Shown in pieces: positions 1 to 10,325 of a stretch of 26,536 nt of DNA (within the stretch, counting starts at the first letter, position 1; every line of letters begins with the position of its first letter). This DNA comes from Chytridium lagenaria. Its lineage: Eukaryota > Chytridiomycota > Chytridiomycetes > Chytridiales > Chytridiaceae. Below the pieces are notes generated by a model that made no database searches, was not told the origin of the DNA, and saw only the letters and a list, made by a program, of their open reading frames with translations. The stretch is from contig JAHLKC010000264.1 in the NCBI GenBank assembly GCA_025449115.1, positions 1 through 26,536 of the forward strand, written 5' to 3'. Position numbers and translations under genes: made by a program.

Positions 1-111
1 TGGCAAGTTGATTGCGGGGAAGGTGAGGGACTCTGTAGGGATCCCTTCGATGTTCCATACTTTGTGGATGCCTTCCTGATGGTGATGGTGCGGTCCTTTG
101 GTGACGATCAT
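1..111 (-). CDS. possible 5' end of a gene running off the left edge
   Basis: On the minus strand an ATG at 109-111 opens a frame that stays open for 37 codons to the window edge. The peptide begins MIVTKGPHHHHQEGIHK and continues with VWNIEGIPTESLTFPA. Upstream (112-957) is AT-rich and non-coding, as expected of a promoter shared with the divergent carrier gene at 958. I recognise no family, and the run of four histidines is the only visible peculiarity. A stop-free stretch this short could arise by chance, so this is tentative. Confidence 0.35.
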   Translation of the reverse strand, partial: MIVTKGPHHHHQEGIHKVWNIEGIPTESLTFPAINLP

Positions 112-473
112 AAATACATAATAAAAATAAATATTTATTTTGAATATTCAATAATTATTAGCACGACCTCAAACAGAATAAGGAATTCCTTTCCCTTTTC
201 CGTAAAGCTCAGATAACTGCAGTGTATAAACATCCGATAAACTTGCTCTCGCAGTTGCAGAAGCCTTCGACCCCAAACTATTCCCAATCCATGCAGAGGA
301 CAAAGAGCCACCATCCAAACTCGTACCGTATCCTTTACAACCTTCTCGTTCCCTAATTTGACAGCGCCTTCATATCCATCACAGTCTTCTCGTCTGTCTC
401 TCTTTGCCTCCTGTTGCTCTCCATTTGCCTACAACGCCTCTCTTTCGCCTCCTTCTTCATGACAAATAACCAA

Positions 474-500
474 ACACACACACACACACACACACACACA
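474..500. repeat. (CA)n dinucleotide microsatellite
   Basis: An uninterrupted run of alternating C and A of about 13 units lies in the region upstream of the carrier gene. A shorter (AT)n run follows at about 549-563. Confidence 0.9.
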
Positions 501-604
501 ACCATTATTACTCCAAAACATCCCCTTCAACTTTCCATCTGGGTGCGCGTATATATATATATAGATTAGTAATAACAAAGCTCATGGTCTCATGTCACAT
601 GATA

Positions 605-653
605 CACGTGATTAGTAAGCTGACTGAGAGGTTGTCACTGTTAAATGACGTCA
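605..653. promoter_or_regulatory. E-box CACGTG and perfect CRE palindrome upstream of the carrier
   Basis: CACGTG lies at 605-610 and the full 8-bp palindrome TGACGTCA at 646-653, about 305 nt before the carrier ATG. CACGTG is the core bound by bHLH factors and TGACGTCA the core bound by ATF/CREB-type bZIP factors. Their closeness in a promoter is suggestive, but a functional role for either is inference. Confidence 0.4.
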
Positions 654-957
654 CTCCTTATCTCCGTCGTATCCGTGCTGTCGTGTCTTGAAGGAACCTT
701 TCAGGACGACGGATGCTCATTCAGCGTCGCATGGCTACCTAGGTGTGTTGGTGGTGGTAAATCCGGTGCATGGATTATGTCGATCCTTGCTTGTGGAGTC
801 CACCTACTAAGTATCTCTTTCGGGTGTTGGAGGAACGAGGCCGAAAAAAAATTCCGTCATTGGGCAAAAAAAAAAGGCTTATTCGAGTCCAGCCGCATCG
901 TAACATCTTACTTCACCTTCATCCCGTGCACTACTCCACCGACCCAAGACCTTCAAC

Positions 958-2206
958 ATGACCGACGGAAAGAAGAAGCTTACTCGTGAGGTGGACCAGC
1001 TCAAGGCCTTCCTGTCTGGAGGATTCGGTGGAATTGCAAACGTTCTGGCCGGTGTATGTTTGAACCATTTCACTCCTTATCGCTGCTCCTTTGGTTTCCC
1101 ACAACAGTTGTTTTTGCATCTCCGCGTCTTTCTCCTTACTTTTTTCATAATCCTTTCCGCTTTCTTGCTCTTCGGCTGAGATGAGATGAACCTAACCATC
1201 TTCTTCAATCCTTGAAATGCCACATCGTTTGTTTTTATAGCACCCGTTCGACACCCTCAAGGTCCGTCTCCAGACCAGCAACCAGTACAAGGGCCTCGCC
1301 GATTGCTTTAAACAAACTGTTGCCAAGGAGGGTATGCTTGGTCTTTACAAGGGTATGACTTCCCCTTTGATCGGTGTCACTCCCATGTTCGCTCTTTCCT
1401 TCTGGGTGAGTTTTTCCTTCAGCGCCTTAATTCATTCCGCCGTCATCATTTCTAACAGTCTCCACACCTAATCTGCATAATACACTTTTAGTCCTACGAT
1501 CTTGGCCAAGACTCGTATGGGCTGCCACCCCTAACCGTCCCTCCAAGGACCTCTCCATGCTCGAATTCGCCATTGCCGGTGGATTCTCTGCCATCCCCAC
1601 CACCATCGTCACCACCCCCATGGAGCGCGTCAAGGTTATCATGCAAACTCAGGACCAAGTCAAGGGTGGTGTCAAGTACAAGGGTATGCTTGATGCTAGT
1701 GTTGGCATGTACCGTGAGGGCGGTATTGGCAGTCTCTACAGGGGTACCGTTGCGACTCTTGCTAGGGATATCCCTGGATCTGCTGCTTACTTTGTGGCGT
1801 ACGAGTACTTTTACAGATTGTTGAAGGGCAACGGAGACAGCTTGTCTATTCCTGCCGTTTTGTTCTCTGGAGGTGGGGTTTTTCGCTTTATCTTGATCTC
1901 TTTTCAAACCGGGTAGTTGATTGAAGAACTAACTTGTTTGCAAATGTCCGTTTGTTCTATCTTAGGTATGGCCGGTGTTGCCATGTGGTCCATCGCTATC
2001 CCCCCGATGTCATTAAATCCAGGATTCAATCCTCCCCTGCTGGCACTTACAATGGTTTCGTCGACTGCGCTCTTAAGATGGTCCGCAACGAGGGTCCCGG
2101 AGCGCTTTTCAAGGGTCTTGGCCCCGCCCTAAGGGCTTTCCCCGCTAACGCCGCTGGTTTCCTTGGTCGTGCAGCATCCCTTGAGGTTATGCACCAGATC
2201 TGGTAA
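958..2206 (+). CDS. CRC1: mitochondrial carnitine/acylcarnitine carrier (SLC25 family), four exons, two apparent frameshifts
   Basis: Exchanges acylcarnitine for carnitine across the inner mitochondrial membrane, feeding fatty-acid oxidation and acetyl transfer. Exons: 958-1053, 1241-1405, 1492-1872, 1966-2206; introns start GTATGT, GTGAGT and GTGGGG and end in TAG. Three carrier repeats are visible, each with its signature: [24 protein letters not shown] and [12 protein letters not shown]. The last is typical of carnitine carriers, as is the ending around [12 protein letters not shown]. Reconstructed length is about 294 residues, usual for the family. Two breaks need a missing base: one at about 1507-1517, between SYDLGQ and [12 protein letters not shown], and one in a C6 run at 2000-2005, where seven C would give IPPDVIKS. 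They look like sequencing indels, but a pseudogene is not excluded. The ATG at 958 fits the family N-terminus. Family identity is very secure; the exact symbol is by analogy with yeast. Confidence 0.93.
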
Positions 2207-4015
2207 ACGATCACTTGAGTGAGGGGTAGCGACCTTAATGGTCAAGGTTGTAGCCTCCTCTTTTACTGTTTTTCAATCCCCACCGTAGACACTCTACCAA
2301 CTCTTCTTCACATCATCTTCGACTTTTTCTTTGTGCTCTACCTTTCTTTGCCTGTTTTAAACCTTTTTGTGGCATAATTATTTACACAGTGTTAAGGAAT
2401 CACAAAATATAGATTTCATTCTTTGTCTTTCTCAAATGAAATGGTGTTTTGCCTATTCCTTCTTTCTTATTTCTTGTCGTCAGGGGTTATCCAAAGCCCA
2501 TTCTTATCTCGTCTTTTTATTCAACCTCTTTATTTTTATGCGCCTCTTTTTTTTTGATTCTTCTTCTTTCCTAACCTCCTTATCCACCCCATGAGCAAAG
2601 AAGAAAAAATGAAAGTAATTATACTGGTGCCCCATATTCTTTCCCATTTCCCATTTCTCTTTTCATTCTCCTCCCAAACCCCCCCACCGTTTCATCAGAC
2701 CCACTGCGACGCCGGTCTCACCCCGTCACATCTCACCGCAAGTGGGTCTAGAAAACACTGGGGTCACAACCAACCGTTTTTCCTCCAACCTTTTTGTGAA
2801 AGAAAAACCGTCAACACAGGATCCTTTGTTAAAGGCGGCCCGTCTCTTAAAGAACTGAGAAGGGTATGAGCGATCTCGTGATATTTTTTTGAGCAAAGAC
2901 CCTCTTTTTTGGTGGAGATTCTACTCGTTTTTTTATTGGTTGGAGTAGACGTGAAGGGGTTTTTTTGAGAATGACCTTTTGAGGGATTTTTTCCTGATAT
3001 GGGGGGTTGAGTCTGAACACAGCGATGAGCCTGGAACATATATGGGCAGATTGTGATAATGTTATCGCCAAAAAGACAACCTACATTTTTGTTTTTATGT
3101 TTTCGTCATATCTTTTTAAAAGAAAGCTATTTGAATTTTGTTTGTTTTTTTTTTTATTGGTAAGGTTTCTCCATTTTTTTGTTATTTTTTTTTTGGTTTC
3201 GGATGTTGTTTTATCGAATCAACAGATATATTCGTTATCCCCCGTTGATTATTTTGAAATTGCATGCGTTGAATTGCGTGCGTTGAATGAGCTTTTTCTT
3301 TGCTTCTTTCTTATATTTTCGAGTTGCTGACGCGATCGACTTTGCATCAATGGCGGTGAGCGTTACGGCCGTATCTTCTCATAAAGCACTTTTCATCAAT
3401 CTCAGAACTCGGTTCTTTGAGGAATCACTTAAAAAAAAGAAAGGAAAGGAAAGAAACTTTTTACATTTGCTTGCATACGTTCGCCTTAAGTGATTTCTGG
3501 ACCTCTCCCTCCCTCCTCGTCCTTGCTACAGTTCTGCTGTGATGCTCTGGGAGAAGGGATTCGGAGGGAGGAGCGGTGGGCTAGCGCGGCGGTTGATGGG
3601 GGGTTTTCTTTATTTGTTGTTTGCTATGAAGATGTTTTCGTCCGCGTTTAGGTTGAACGGATGATTCGCGTGAGTGGCGTGGACGTGCGTTTTCTTTATA
3701 GCTGAACCAAACAGTATTACCAGTGATATAAGTCAGAAAAAGATATTAATAGGTGATGGTAAAGATTAAACCTCATGGAAATGTTATAAATTGACGTGTT
3801 TTTATTCAAACTTGGTAAAGAGTTTATTGGAATATTAAATTTATTCTAAGGTGAGCTAACGGCATTAATGACAATGGGGTACATGCAAAGGATATGTGTA
3901 AGAAAACTATGGGAATCACAATAAGAAAAAAACGACTGCGAAAAGGGTGAACCGAGAAGGGTACATCAAAAAAAAAGACCGACGACATGAAAAGAAAAAC
4001 ATATCTAAAAAGTAA
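2207..4015. other. AT-rich intergenic region between convergent genes
   Basis: This 1.8 kb stretch separates the 3' ends of the carrier and the ankyrin gene. It is full of T and A homopolymers, particularly at 2880-3200. The open frames in it (for example 2764-3039 minus and 3007-3330 plus) are low-complexity, Phe/Lys-rich translations of these tracts. It presumably contains both 3' UTRs. No RNA gene or transposon was recognised. Confidence 0.6.
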
Positions 4016-5620
4016 TCATTTTCCACCATACTGCTCCATCTGGTATTCCAACAACTCATCCTCATATTGAGCGCTCGCCTCCATGTCTTCCATTCCAACC
4101 TCCATTCTAAGAGCATTATCAAGAGCATGAACGAGTGCAGCCTGAGAGACCCCAACAGAAGATTGACGTGCCATTTTAAGAGGTAACCCGTCTCTTGCGG
4201 ATGGTGAAGAGCCATATTTTTAAAGAAGGCGGACGATTTGAACGCCATTGTAAGCTTCCAATGCCATCAAAGTCGGTGAGGATGGTGTGGTTGGTGAGGA
4301 TGTATGTGATGATTTGGTGATGCGATGGCAGGCAGAGATGAGTGCCTCGTGGTCTCTTGATGCGGGGTCCACACCAGCCATTAATAGGATACGAACGGAC
4401 TCGACACTTCCCATTTTTGAAGCTTGGACCAGGGCCTCTCCGTCTTTAGCGTGTGGATTTGCACCTTGAGAAAGAAGTGCTTCGACAGCAGCTGCGGAAA
4501 GATTTCTCGCAGCAAGCGTCAAGGGCAATACAGACTCCTCATCGGTGTAGTCAGATGATACTTGATGAATCCGAGAAGCTTCATCAGATGGAAAAACTCC
4601 CCTTGAAGCAAACAACTCCACAACTTCAAACTTCTCTTCCCTTGCGGCCAAAGAACATGCAAGAACAGCCACGTCAGGGTCTGGTGAGTAGTGGTCAATC
4701 ATCTGCCGCAACAACTCAACGTGTCCAGAACGAGATGCAAGAACAACGGCAAGGTCATTCTCGCACCGCATATCTGCCCCCATCTGAACAAGACGCCCAC
4801 AAGCCTCCGAGTCGCCCATCTGGCATGCTATCAAGAACGCAAAGTTAAGTTGGTATGCTGGTGCGGAAGCTGGTAGGTAGTAGAGGAACAATGAGGTGAT
4901 ATCGTCATATTGCTCTACGCAAGCAAGCCCGAGAGCGTCAATGGACCAAGCACCGAATTCCAGCATGTGGCGTAGGGTGTTGTAATTTCCAAATTGAGAG
5001 ATGGAGTAAACGACGGCTGACACCTCCTCCAGGTTTCCCCAGACATTCAAGACCGCCGAGACGGTATCTAACTCTCCTTGCATGGAAGCTTGGTGAAGGA
5101 TAACTCGGAGAGGTTGTCGAAAGGCGGTTCTTGTGGCAAAGAGGGAGAGGATGGGGAGGTGGCACCTGACAGCGGCTAAAGCCAATGCCCTTTTTGCAGG
5201 GATGTTATGTTGATCGAGTTGATTAAGAAAGTAGTCGGCCATGGCTTTTTCAAAGTCAGGTCCTTGAGGCCATGGATGCTTTAAACAAACAATGGCCATA
5301 GCGGTTTGAGCGTCAACTACCTCATCTGGTAGTGTACTTGCGGATCTAAAACTTGAAAGAGATATGGTGTCTGCTGCAGCGGTGGAAACGTCCATGTTGG
5401 AAGAGTCTGGGGAGAAGATGGAGCGTGCGGGCCGCCCAAACCTTGCGATGCGGAGAATTAACGGCATTACCTCACAGAGAGAATGGAAGGCATAGTACAC
5501 CTGTCGGTGGGATGAGCAGAGGGAGTGGAAGTCCTTCAAAGAGATGGTGTAAGAGAGGACTTTGGACCAGATCTCGACAGGAAGTTGAGGATGGGGTGAA
5601 ATGGGGAGATCCAAGTCCAT
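4016..5620 (-). CDS. F-box-like/ankyrin-repeat protein, with an in-frame TAA near the 3' end
   Basis: Single exon. ATG at 5618-5620; the frame is open for 466 codons to a TAA at 4220-4222, then continues open in the same frame for 67 more codons to a TGA at 4016-4018. Residues about 10-50 (PQLPVEIWSKVLSYTISLKD, then FHSLCSSHRQVYYAF) look like an F-box, which would bind Skp1 of an SCF ubiquitin ligase. From about 130 onwards there are degenerate ankyrin repeats; the clearest reads LPLTLAARNLSAAAVEALLS, then QGANPHAKDGEAL. The TAA falls inside a typical repeat, VQIVRLL-stop-KYGSSPSARDG, where Leu (TTA) is expected; T3A5 is read where T4A4 would give it. The downstream tail ends acidic, EDELLEYQMEQYGGK. 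The TAA may be a sequencing error or a recent nonsense mutation. The substrate is unknown. Confidence 0.85.
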
Positions 5621-6060
5621 TTTACTTTCTACAGTTTATGAATGGAGAGAGAAAAGGGAGAGGAAGACGAGAAAAACGGCAAGTCCGGTAGATGGAGGGG
5701 TATATAACTTTAGTCAAAGTGAAAAACGCAGAAAGAGCACAACGATTATCCATAGAAAAAAAACAAGGGCGATGAATGGGTGGACGGGGGTGCTCGCTCT
5801 GCTTGCCCTCTCCCTTCGTTCGTTCGATTGCAGAGTGTCAGGTTTTTTTCCAAATGTGATTTTGGGACACCACTGCTCATTGGACAATCACACAAATGTG
5901 GTCAGCGCAAGGTGCTATCCAGAAAGCACGTCAGTTGGGCCACCAGTCTGAGGACCACCACAAAAACGCCTTCTCCACTGGCTGTTGGTAGAACACTTTC
6001 GTATGGTTCGTGGAAAGACAAAGATAGCGTGGCAATTACGGTTCAATGACGACGACTGGC
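5621..6060. other. intergenic region upstream of the F-box/ankyrin gene
   Basis: Holds the presumed promoter and 5' leader of the minus-strand ankyrin gene. Small open frames at 5601-5951 and 5780-6049 show no recognisable protein. The right part grades into the retroelement relic; in one frame weak, broken coding-like sequence begins near 6000. Confidence 0.5.
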
Positions 6061-6811
6061 ATAAAGCTTCTAATAAGCTGTGGCCGACATGGCTGGCCAA
6101 GCAAGTTATCATTAGTAAAAGACTTGTAAAAAGACAAGCACGTCAACAACCTCAAGAAAAACTTATTTCCCAAGGACAACATTCCTACGGCCACAAATCC
6201 GGTGGACCCCAAGCTCAAACTTTGGATTAAGTGCAATCCATCGGAACGCGCTTTGACAGGACCTTACCTCACTTTGGTTGGGTCACTACTGTATCTCGCA
6301 ATGCAGACGCGTCTGGACATTTCGTATTTGGTGGTCGCCATTGCACGATATATGAGCGACGCGTCAGAGACACACTGGTAAGCAGATCGATGTCAAGATC
6401 ATTTTTAACTACGCTTAATACAAGCGCGACAAGGGGCTCCATTACAAGGGCTCTTTAAAAAATGTTCAATAGTTGAGGGTTACAAGCTATTGCGACTCTT
6501 CCGTCATGTCAGACTTGGACGATAACAAGTTCTCATTATTACCTGTTCTTTAATTGAGCTGGCGTAGCTGGAAGCTCGGCACAATCTCCTGCATGGTCCA
6601 CGTTGACCAAGACAAAGCACCAAGCGCTTTTAAAAAAAAGCTGGCTATGTTTATGTGGATGTCCAAGCTCCTTTAAAGAACAGGACGTCCCACAACGTCC
6701 CGCCGTCTTGCGGGCTATCCAAGGAAGAACACGGATGAGAATCGAGGAGTAATGGAGCTACTTGCAAACAAAACTTTCCTTTTTGATGGGTGGGGATACC
6801 GGACATGGGAC
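6061..6811 (+). mobile_element. degenerate Ty1/copia retrotransposon fragment (RT C-terminus and RNase H)
   Basis: In plus frame 6130-6378 the sequence reads DKHVNNLKKNLF, then NPVDPKLKLWIKCNPSERAL, then YLTLVGSLLYLAMQTRLDIS and YLVVAIARYMSDASETHW, followed by TAA at 6379. This is the familiar Ty1/copia segment after the reverse transcriptase core: Y-x-x-L-V-G-S-L-L-Y-L-A, T-R-x-D-I, and M-S-x-x-x-E-x-H-W. After a shift, 6380-6465 continues as KQIDVKIIFNYA-stop-YKRDKGLHYKGS, matching the family's connection to RNase H. Further broken RNase H-like pieces run to about 6700. Stops at 6127, 6379 and beyond show it is dead. A TGTTG at 6812, after the G-rich stretch GGGTGGGGAT, could be the start of a 3' LTR, but no partner LTR was found. 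gag, protease and integrase are not recognisable. Confidence 0.8.
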
Positions 6812-7928
6812 TGTTGCGAATTATGTCAGATATTTTAACCCTTATCCTTATGTCGCGCTTTGGAAATCATTTAGCCGAATATTGGTGATTATTTCAAAGT
6901 TTAAACTTATTCCATTTTTTACAATAATTCGTGTAGTTCTGGTAATATGCCTTCTGTTTTCGCATGATAATTTAAATGACGCGCAATCTGGGCCTTTGGT
7001 TTCGCACATTTAGGGCAGGCAGGTGGTGGACTTTTATATTCGATGCCGAATCTTCTGTATATGAACGCAACGGAAAGATTACGTGATTCATATGATGACC
7101 ACTGCACCCGAAATGGATCTAAGAATGATTTTAAGGTATCTTGTTCAATAAGATGTAGCAACTTCTGATTATACCGCTTCTTAATATATCCATTGAAGGT
7201 AATGATGTTTGTGCTGGGTGCTCGACTATCGCGAACCGAACCTCTCTATCATCTGATGTTTATAAGCCTAAAATACGGCAACTTCTCGAAGATACTCCAA
7301 GGACTAGGGTGCCGCGAGTTAAAATAGCTTTTTTCTTTTAAAATTGTAAGATTAATGAGTTATTTTCTCCTTAATGTTAGATCTTAATGATACAATCCAA
7401 CGTATCTCGAGTAGGTATAACTGCACGTATAATTGCACAAAATTAAACGGGTATTAAGGTCTGGGATATCACCAACAAAGCTCCTTGGTGCGATCTTGTG
7501 CGATCGCCTAGTGCAGTGTATGAGTAATGAGGGTTTCTTCTTCTTCAGTGTTGTCTCTCCTTTCTACTTATCAATGCATTTTTACCCAGAGAGGCTAGCG
7601 CTCCTACGAAAAACAGGCATGACCATTTGCGCCTCAATAGTTTTGCTAGTTTGGTTATGGATCCTCTTTCTCAAGATCACAACAAGCGTCTTGAGCTGAT
7701 ACACATCGACCAATAGCCCTTAAATCTCCATATCCCCACTCACCACCCATTACCTTACTCTATGCACAAAGTCGTCCGAACAAAAAATTTCGATTTTTCA
7801 TTTACAGAAAAAACTTTTTTCTTACAGAATCCATCAGAGGAACAGCAACATCACAACACACCATCCCCCACCACCCATTCCCTAATATCCCATCCCTCAT
7901 CCATCCACTCCCACCCTCATAGTATACC
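6812..7928. other. non-coding region with possible LTR remnant, upstream of the sororin-like gene
   Basis: It begins with TGTTGCGAATTATG, which resembles a copia-type LTR end, and continues as AT-rich sequence. A minus frame at 6919-7161 (80 codons) holds CPKC followed by HLNYH and is discussed under rejected items. The last 200 bases are C/A-rich and poor in G, a plausible promoter and 5' leader for the gene at 7929. Confidence 0.45.
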
Positions 7929-9203
7929 ATGAAAACTCGTGGGCAGATCCGTGCAGATGCCGTCCAAAACAAGAACACTGTGCGGTCGTCATCGAGGAGA
8001 AAGTCTCCTATCGACAACAAGGAAAACTTACCACCTCCCGATGCCATACCCCAAGCAAAGCCATCATTAACTTCAAAAGCACCTCCCCGCGTCCCCTTTG
8101 CCGTACTTTACACAGATCCTACGAATGATCCCCAATTCCAAAAATCGTCCACCCCATCCCCATTCCCTCACCGTCCATCATCTCAAATAGGAACCATTGA
8201 TAGAAAAGGATCACCGCGAAACCCTCCACATACTCCTTCATCTCAAGCCCGTACCGTGGATACCAACATCACACGCATTTCTCGCAGAAGAGTCGAGAGT
8301 CCCCAACTTTCACCCTTTTCCGTAGGGAGGCATGGTCCATCGTTGCTATCGTCTTCAGCCAGAAAACCTCATGCTGGCTTTGATGGATTTTCTCGCATCT
8401 CGGAAGTAGAGTCTTTTGGGTGCTCATTCAGTGAATCTCGGTCCGCCATGAAATCACTGTCCACATCTACGCGGAAACCTCCACGTCTGGCCCTCTCCGA
8501 GCTCCAAAGCTATCAAAAGGAAGTTCACCATCATCGTCTTCGGATGATCCGTTTGGATTTTTGGAGGCTGAGCGGTGCATTGAGAAGCCGACAGGCGGGA
8601 GACGAGCGGGATCTTTTATCATCGTCTCCTGTTGTAGCATCTGTGAAAACTGAGAGGAGGGGCTCTGACGTGAAGATTGACAGCGACTCTTCGTCATCAA
8701 CCTGTCACCGCCACTTGCGCCCTGGTCAAACGGACAGTGATATCACGCCTTTGCATGAGTTAGTGAAGAATATAAAGGATGCGGCTGCGCGAAGGATTAA
8801 AAGGGAGAGGAAGGGAGAGAAGACAACAGAGTGAGGATGAGATGGGGAGAGTCAGAGTTCTGAGGAAGAGGAAGAGAGGGGAGGAGGAAGAGAAGGAGGT
8901 TGAAAGGCCTAGGAGGGGAAGACGCTTTGTAAAAAAGCAGAAAAAGGCGGATGATAGTTTCGAGGCAGATAATTTTAGTGGCGTCGTTAGTGAGGTACGT
9001 TAAAAGCATTTAAATCTCTCATTCAATTTTGGTTGGCTTTACAACACGTTGCCTATTTCTTTCGTTTTGTTTATTCGTCTTCTTTTTTAACTTTACTGCG
9101 TTATCAGGAATATATTAAGCAGGTTGAAGAACGACGACGGTACTTTCAAGAAATTGACGAGTACCAGCTTGAGGAAGCGACTTATAATCATGATCAACAC
9201 TAG
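7929..9203 (+). CDS. sororin-like cohesion protein (candidate), two exons, apparent frameshifts
   Basis: Sororin protects cohesin on replicated chromatids by opposing Wapl at Pds5. Exon 1 runs 7929-8994 (donor GTACGT), exon 2 9108-9203 (acceptor TTATCAG). Three sororin hallmarks appear in the usual order. A KEN box (DNKENLPPP, residues 31-33) could mark it for APC/C-Cdh1 degradation. An FGF motif, DDPFGFLEAE, lies at 8543-8572. The C-terminus, EYIKQVEERRRYFQEIDEYQ then LEEA, matches the short sororin C-terminal block with its F-x-x-[AI]-[DE]-x-[FY]-x-L pattern. Between them the protein is disordered, Ser/Pro/Arg-rich, with a basic stretch (VLRKRKRG, RRGRRFVKKQKK). The reading frame is broken: frame 0 from 7929, frame 2 around the FGF motif (shifts near 8495-8515 and 8585-8610), frame 0 again to 8834, then frame 1 for the basic stretch and exon 2 (shift within 8776-8831). 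The FGF call depends on those shifts. The identification rests on motifs only. Confidence 0.55.
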
Positions 9204-9400
9204 AGCCTCACTCGAAGCAGCACCTTTCAAATCTAACCCCCTTTGTACTTAGCCACCAATTCATTGTTTTTTACTGCTTTGTATGTTCACGTCACAGTCA
9301 TTTTTTGGGTGTTGTATTTTTTCATATTAAATGAAGAAGATCATCAGTTAGCAGAGCATTATTTTTCCAGCGCTCTTTCTACGTCCTTTTTTTTTATTAT

Positions 9401-9972
9401 CTATACGGCCATCCTTTTCAATGCATCTTCCAACTCCTTAATCCCATCTATAACCTCATGCTTTTTTGAAATCTTGTCTTTCTGCTCCTGCAATAATGAA
9501 GATGCATCCTTCAATTCAAGATCCTCAATCTGTCGCAACTTTTTCCGAAGTCCCTTGATCTTCTTTTCAAGCTCGGCAGGTGTTTCAGGTAAGGATTGGA
9601 CTGCATCGCCAGCCATTCCATCAACCGGTTTCTCATTCACCTCGTTCACACCAACGACCACCTTCCCTCCAATTTCTCTCCATCCCCACCCCCTCTTTAT
9701 TCGCCTCTTTTTAGCATTCTTCTTTGCGTTTTTACTCAACCTTCGCCCTTCACCTCCTTTGTCACGACACCCAGTCCAGGGACGTATCCCGTTGGTGTTT
9801 TTGCAGCGTCCATTCTAGCGTTGGTGTAGCGTTCGACATCTTCTTGAGGTACGAAACCGTCACGGATGCGACGTTCTTTGCGGATGGAGCCGTCTGGACG
9901 ACGGGATTGGGGGATGATGCGGGTGCCGTCTTGGGTTTGTTGGATTCCGGAAGTGGGAGGTTGAGAGGACAT
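9401..9972 (-). CDS. PYM1: PYM, partner of Y14-Mago (exon junction complex recycling factor)
   Basis: PYM binds the Mago-Y14 heterodimer and removes exon junction complexes from spliced mRNA, in association with ribosomes. The N-terminal Mago-binding domain is clear: GTRIIPQSRRPDGSIRKERR then IRDGFVPQEDVERY, with the family's R-P-D-G-[ST]-x-R-K-x-R-R and G-[FY]-V-P-Q-E-[DE]. The C-terminal half has the basic LSKNAKKNAKKRRIKR stretch, then a helix ELEKKIKGLRKKLRQIEDLE, as in animal PYM/WIBG. Start chosen at 9970-9972 (MSSQPPTSG); the upstream frame is unlike the family. Length about 190 residues, close to the usual 200. One base is missing at about 9742, where VTKEVKGEG meets RLSKNAKK: GAAGGTTG would read through as GAAAGGTTG. 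Convergent with the sororin-like gene, 197 nt from its stop. Its presence fits an intron-rich genome. Confidence 0.9.
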
Positions 9973-10325
9973 GGGGATGTGGGAATGGAAGAGGTGATGA
10001 GGGTGAGACGTGGGGATGAGGAGGGGTTGTGGTGGATTTGATGCAGTAATGCAACACCAAAGCCAATTTTTTTCACAAGCATCAACTTCATGATGGATTG
10101 AGGATGGAAAACAACCACCATCTCCTCTCATCCATCCTTACATTACACCTCGTCAGGTCATTTTCTTCAAACACTTACAATTTTGTTCCAGTGGAGGTGC
10201 CCAAGGCTTTCCCCAACCTGTGATGGGCACCAGCCATCAATTCGATATGAAGAGGGGTGAGTGATGAACAAACATACGGAAGACATTAAGAGCCAAGTAT
10301 TGTAGTGTAGCATTATGTCGTCTCG

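Larger units (their letters stand above)
112..957. other. intergenic region upstream of the carnitine carrier, with microsatellites
   Basis: No convincing coding sequence is visible; the 114-residue frame at 645-989 overlaps the carrier start and has no recognisable features. The stretch holds a (CA)n microsatellite at about 474-500 and an (AT)n run at about 549-563, then an E-box and a CRE palindrome described separately. It probably contains the carrier promoter and 5' leader. Confidence 0.6.

Noticed and set aside
645..989. Plus frame of 114 codons upstream of the carrier
   Set aside because: It overlaps the carrier start in another frame, has no recognisable domain, and lies in the promoter.
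6919..7161. Minus frame of 80 codons with CPKC and HLNYH, resembling a C2H2 zinc finger
   Set aside because: The gap between Cys and His pairs is 9, not the usual 12, there is a single copy, and the frame lies in decayed intergenic sequence. Probably chance or transposon debris.
9243..9818. Plus frame of 191 codons opposite PYM
   Set aside because: Shadow of PYM, whose domain matches are clear on the minus strand; the plus product is Phe/Ser-rich with no family.
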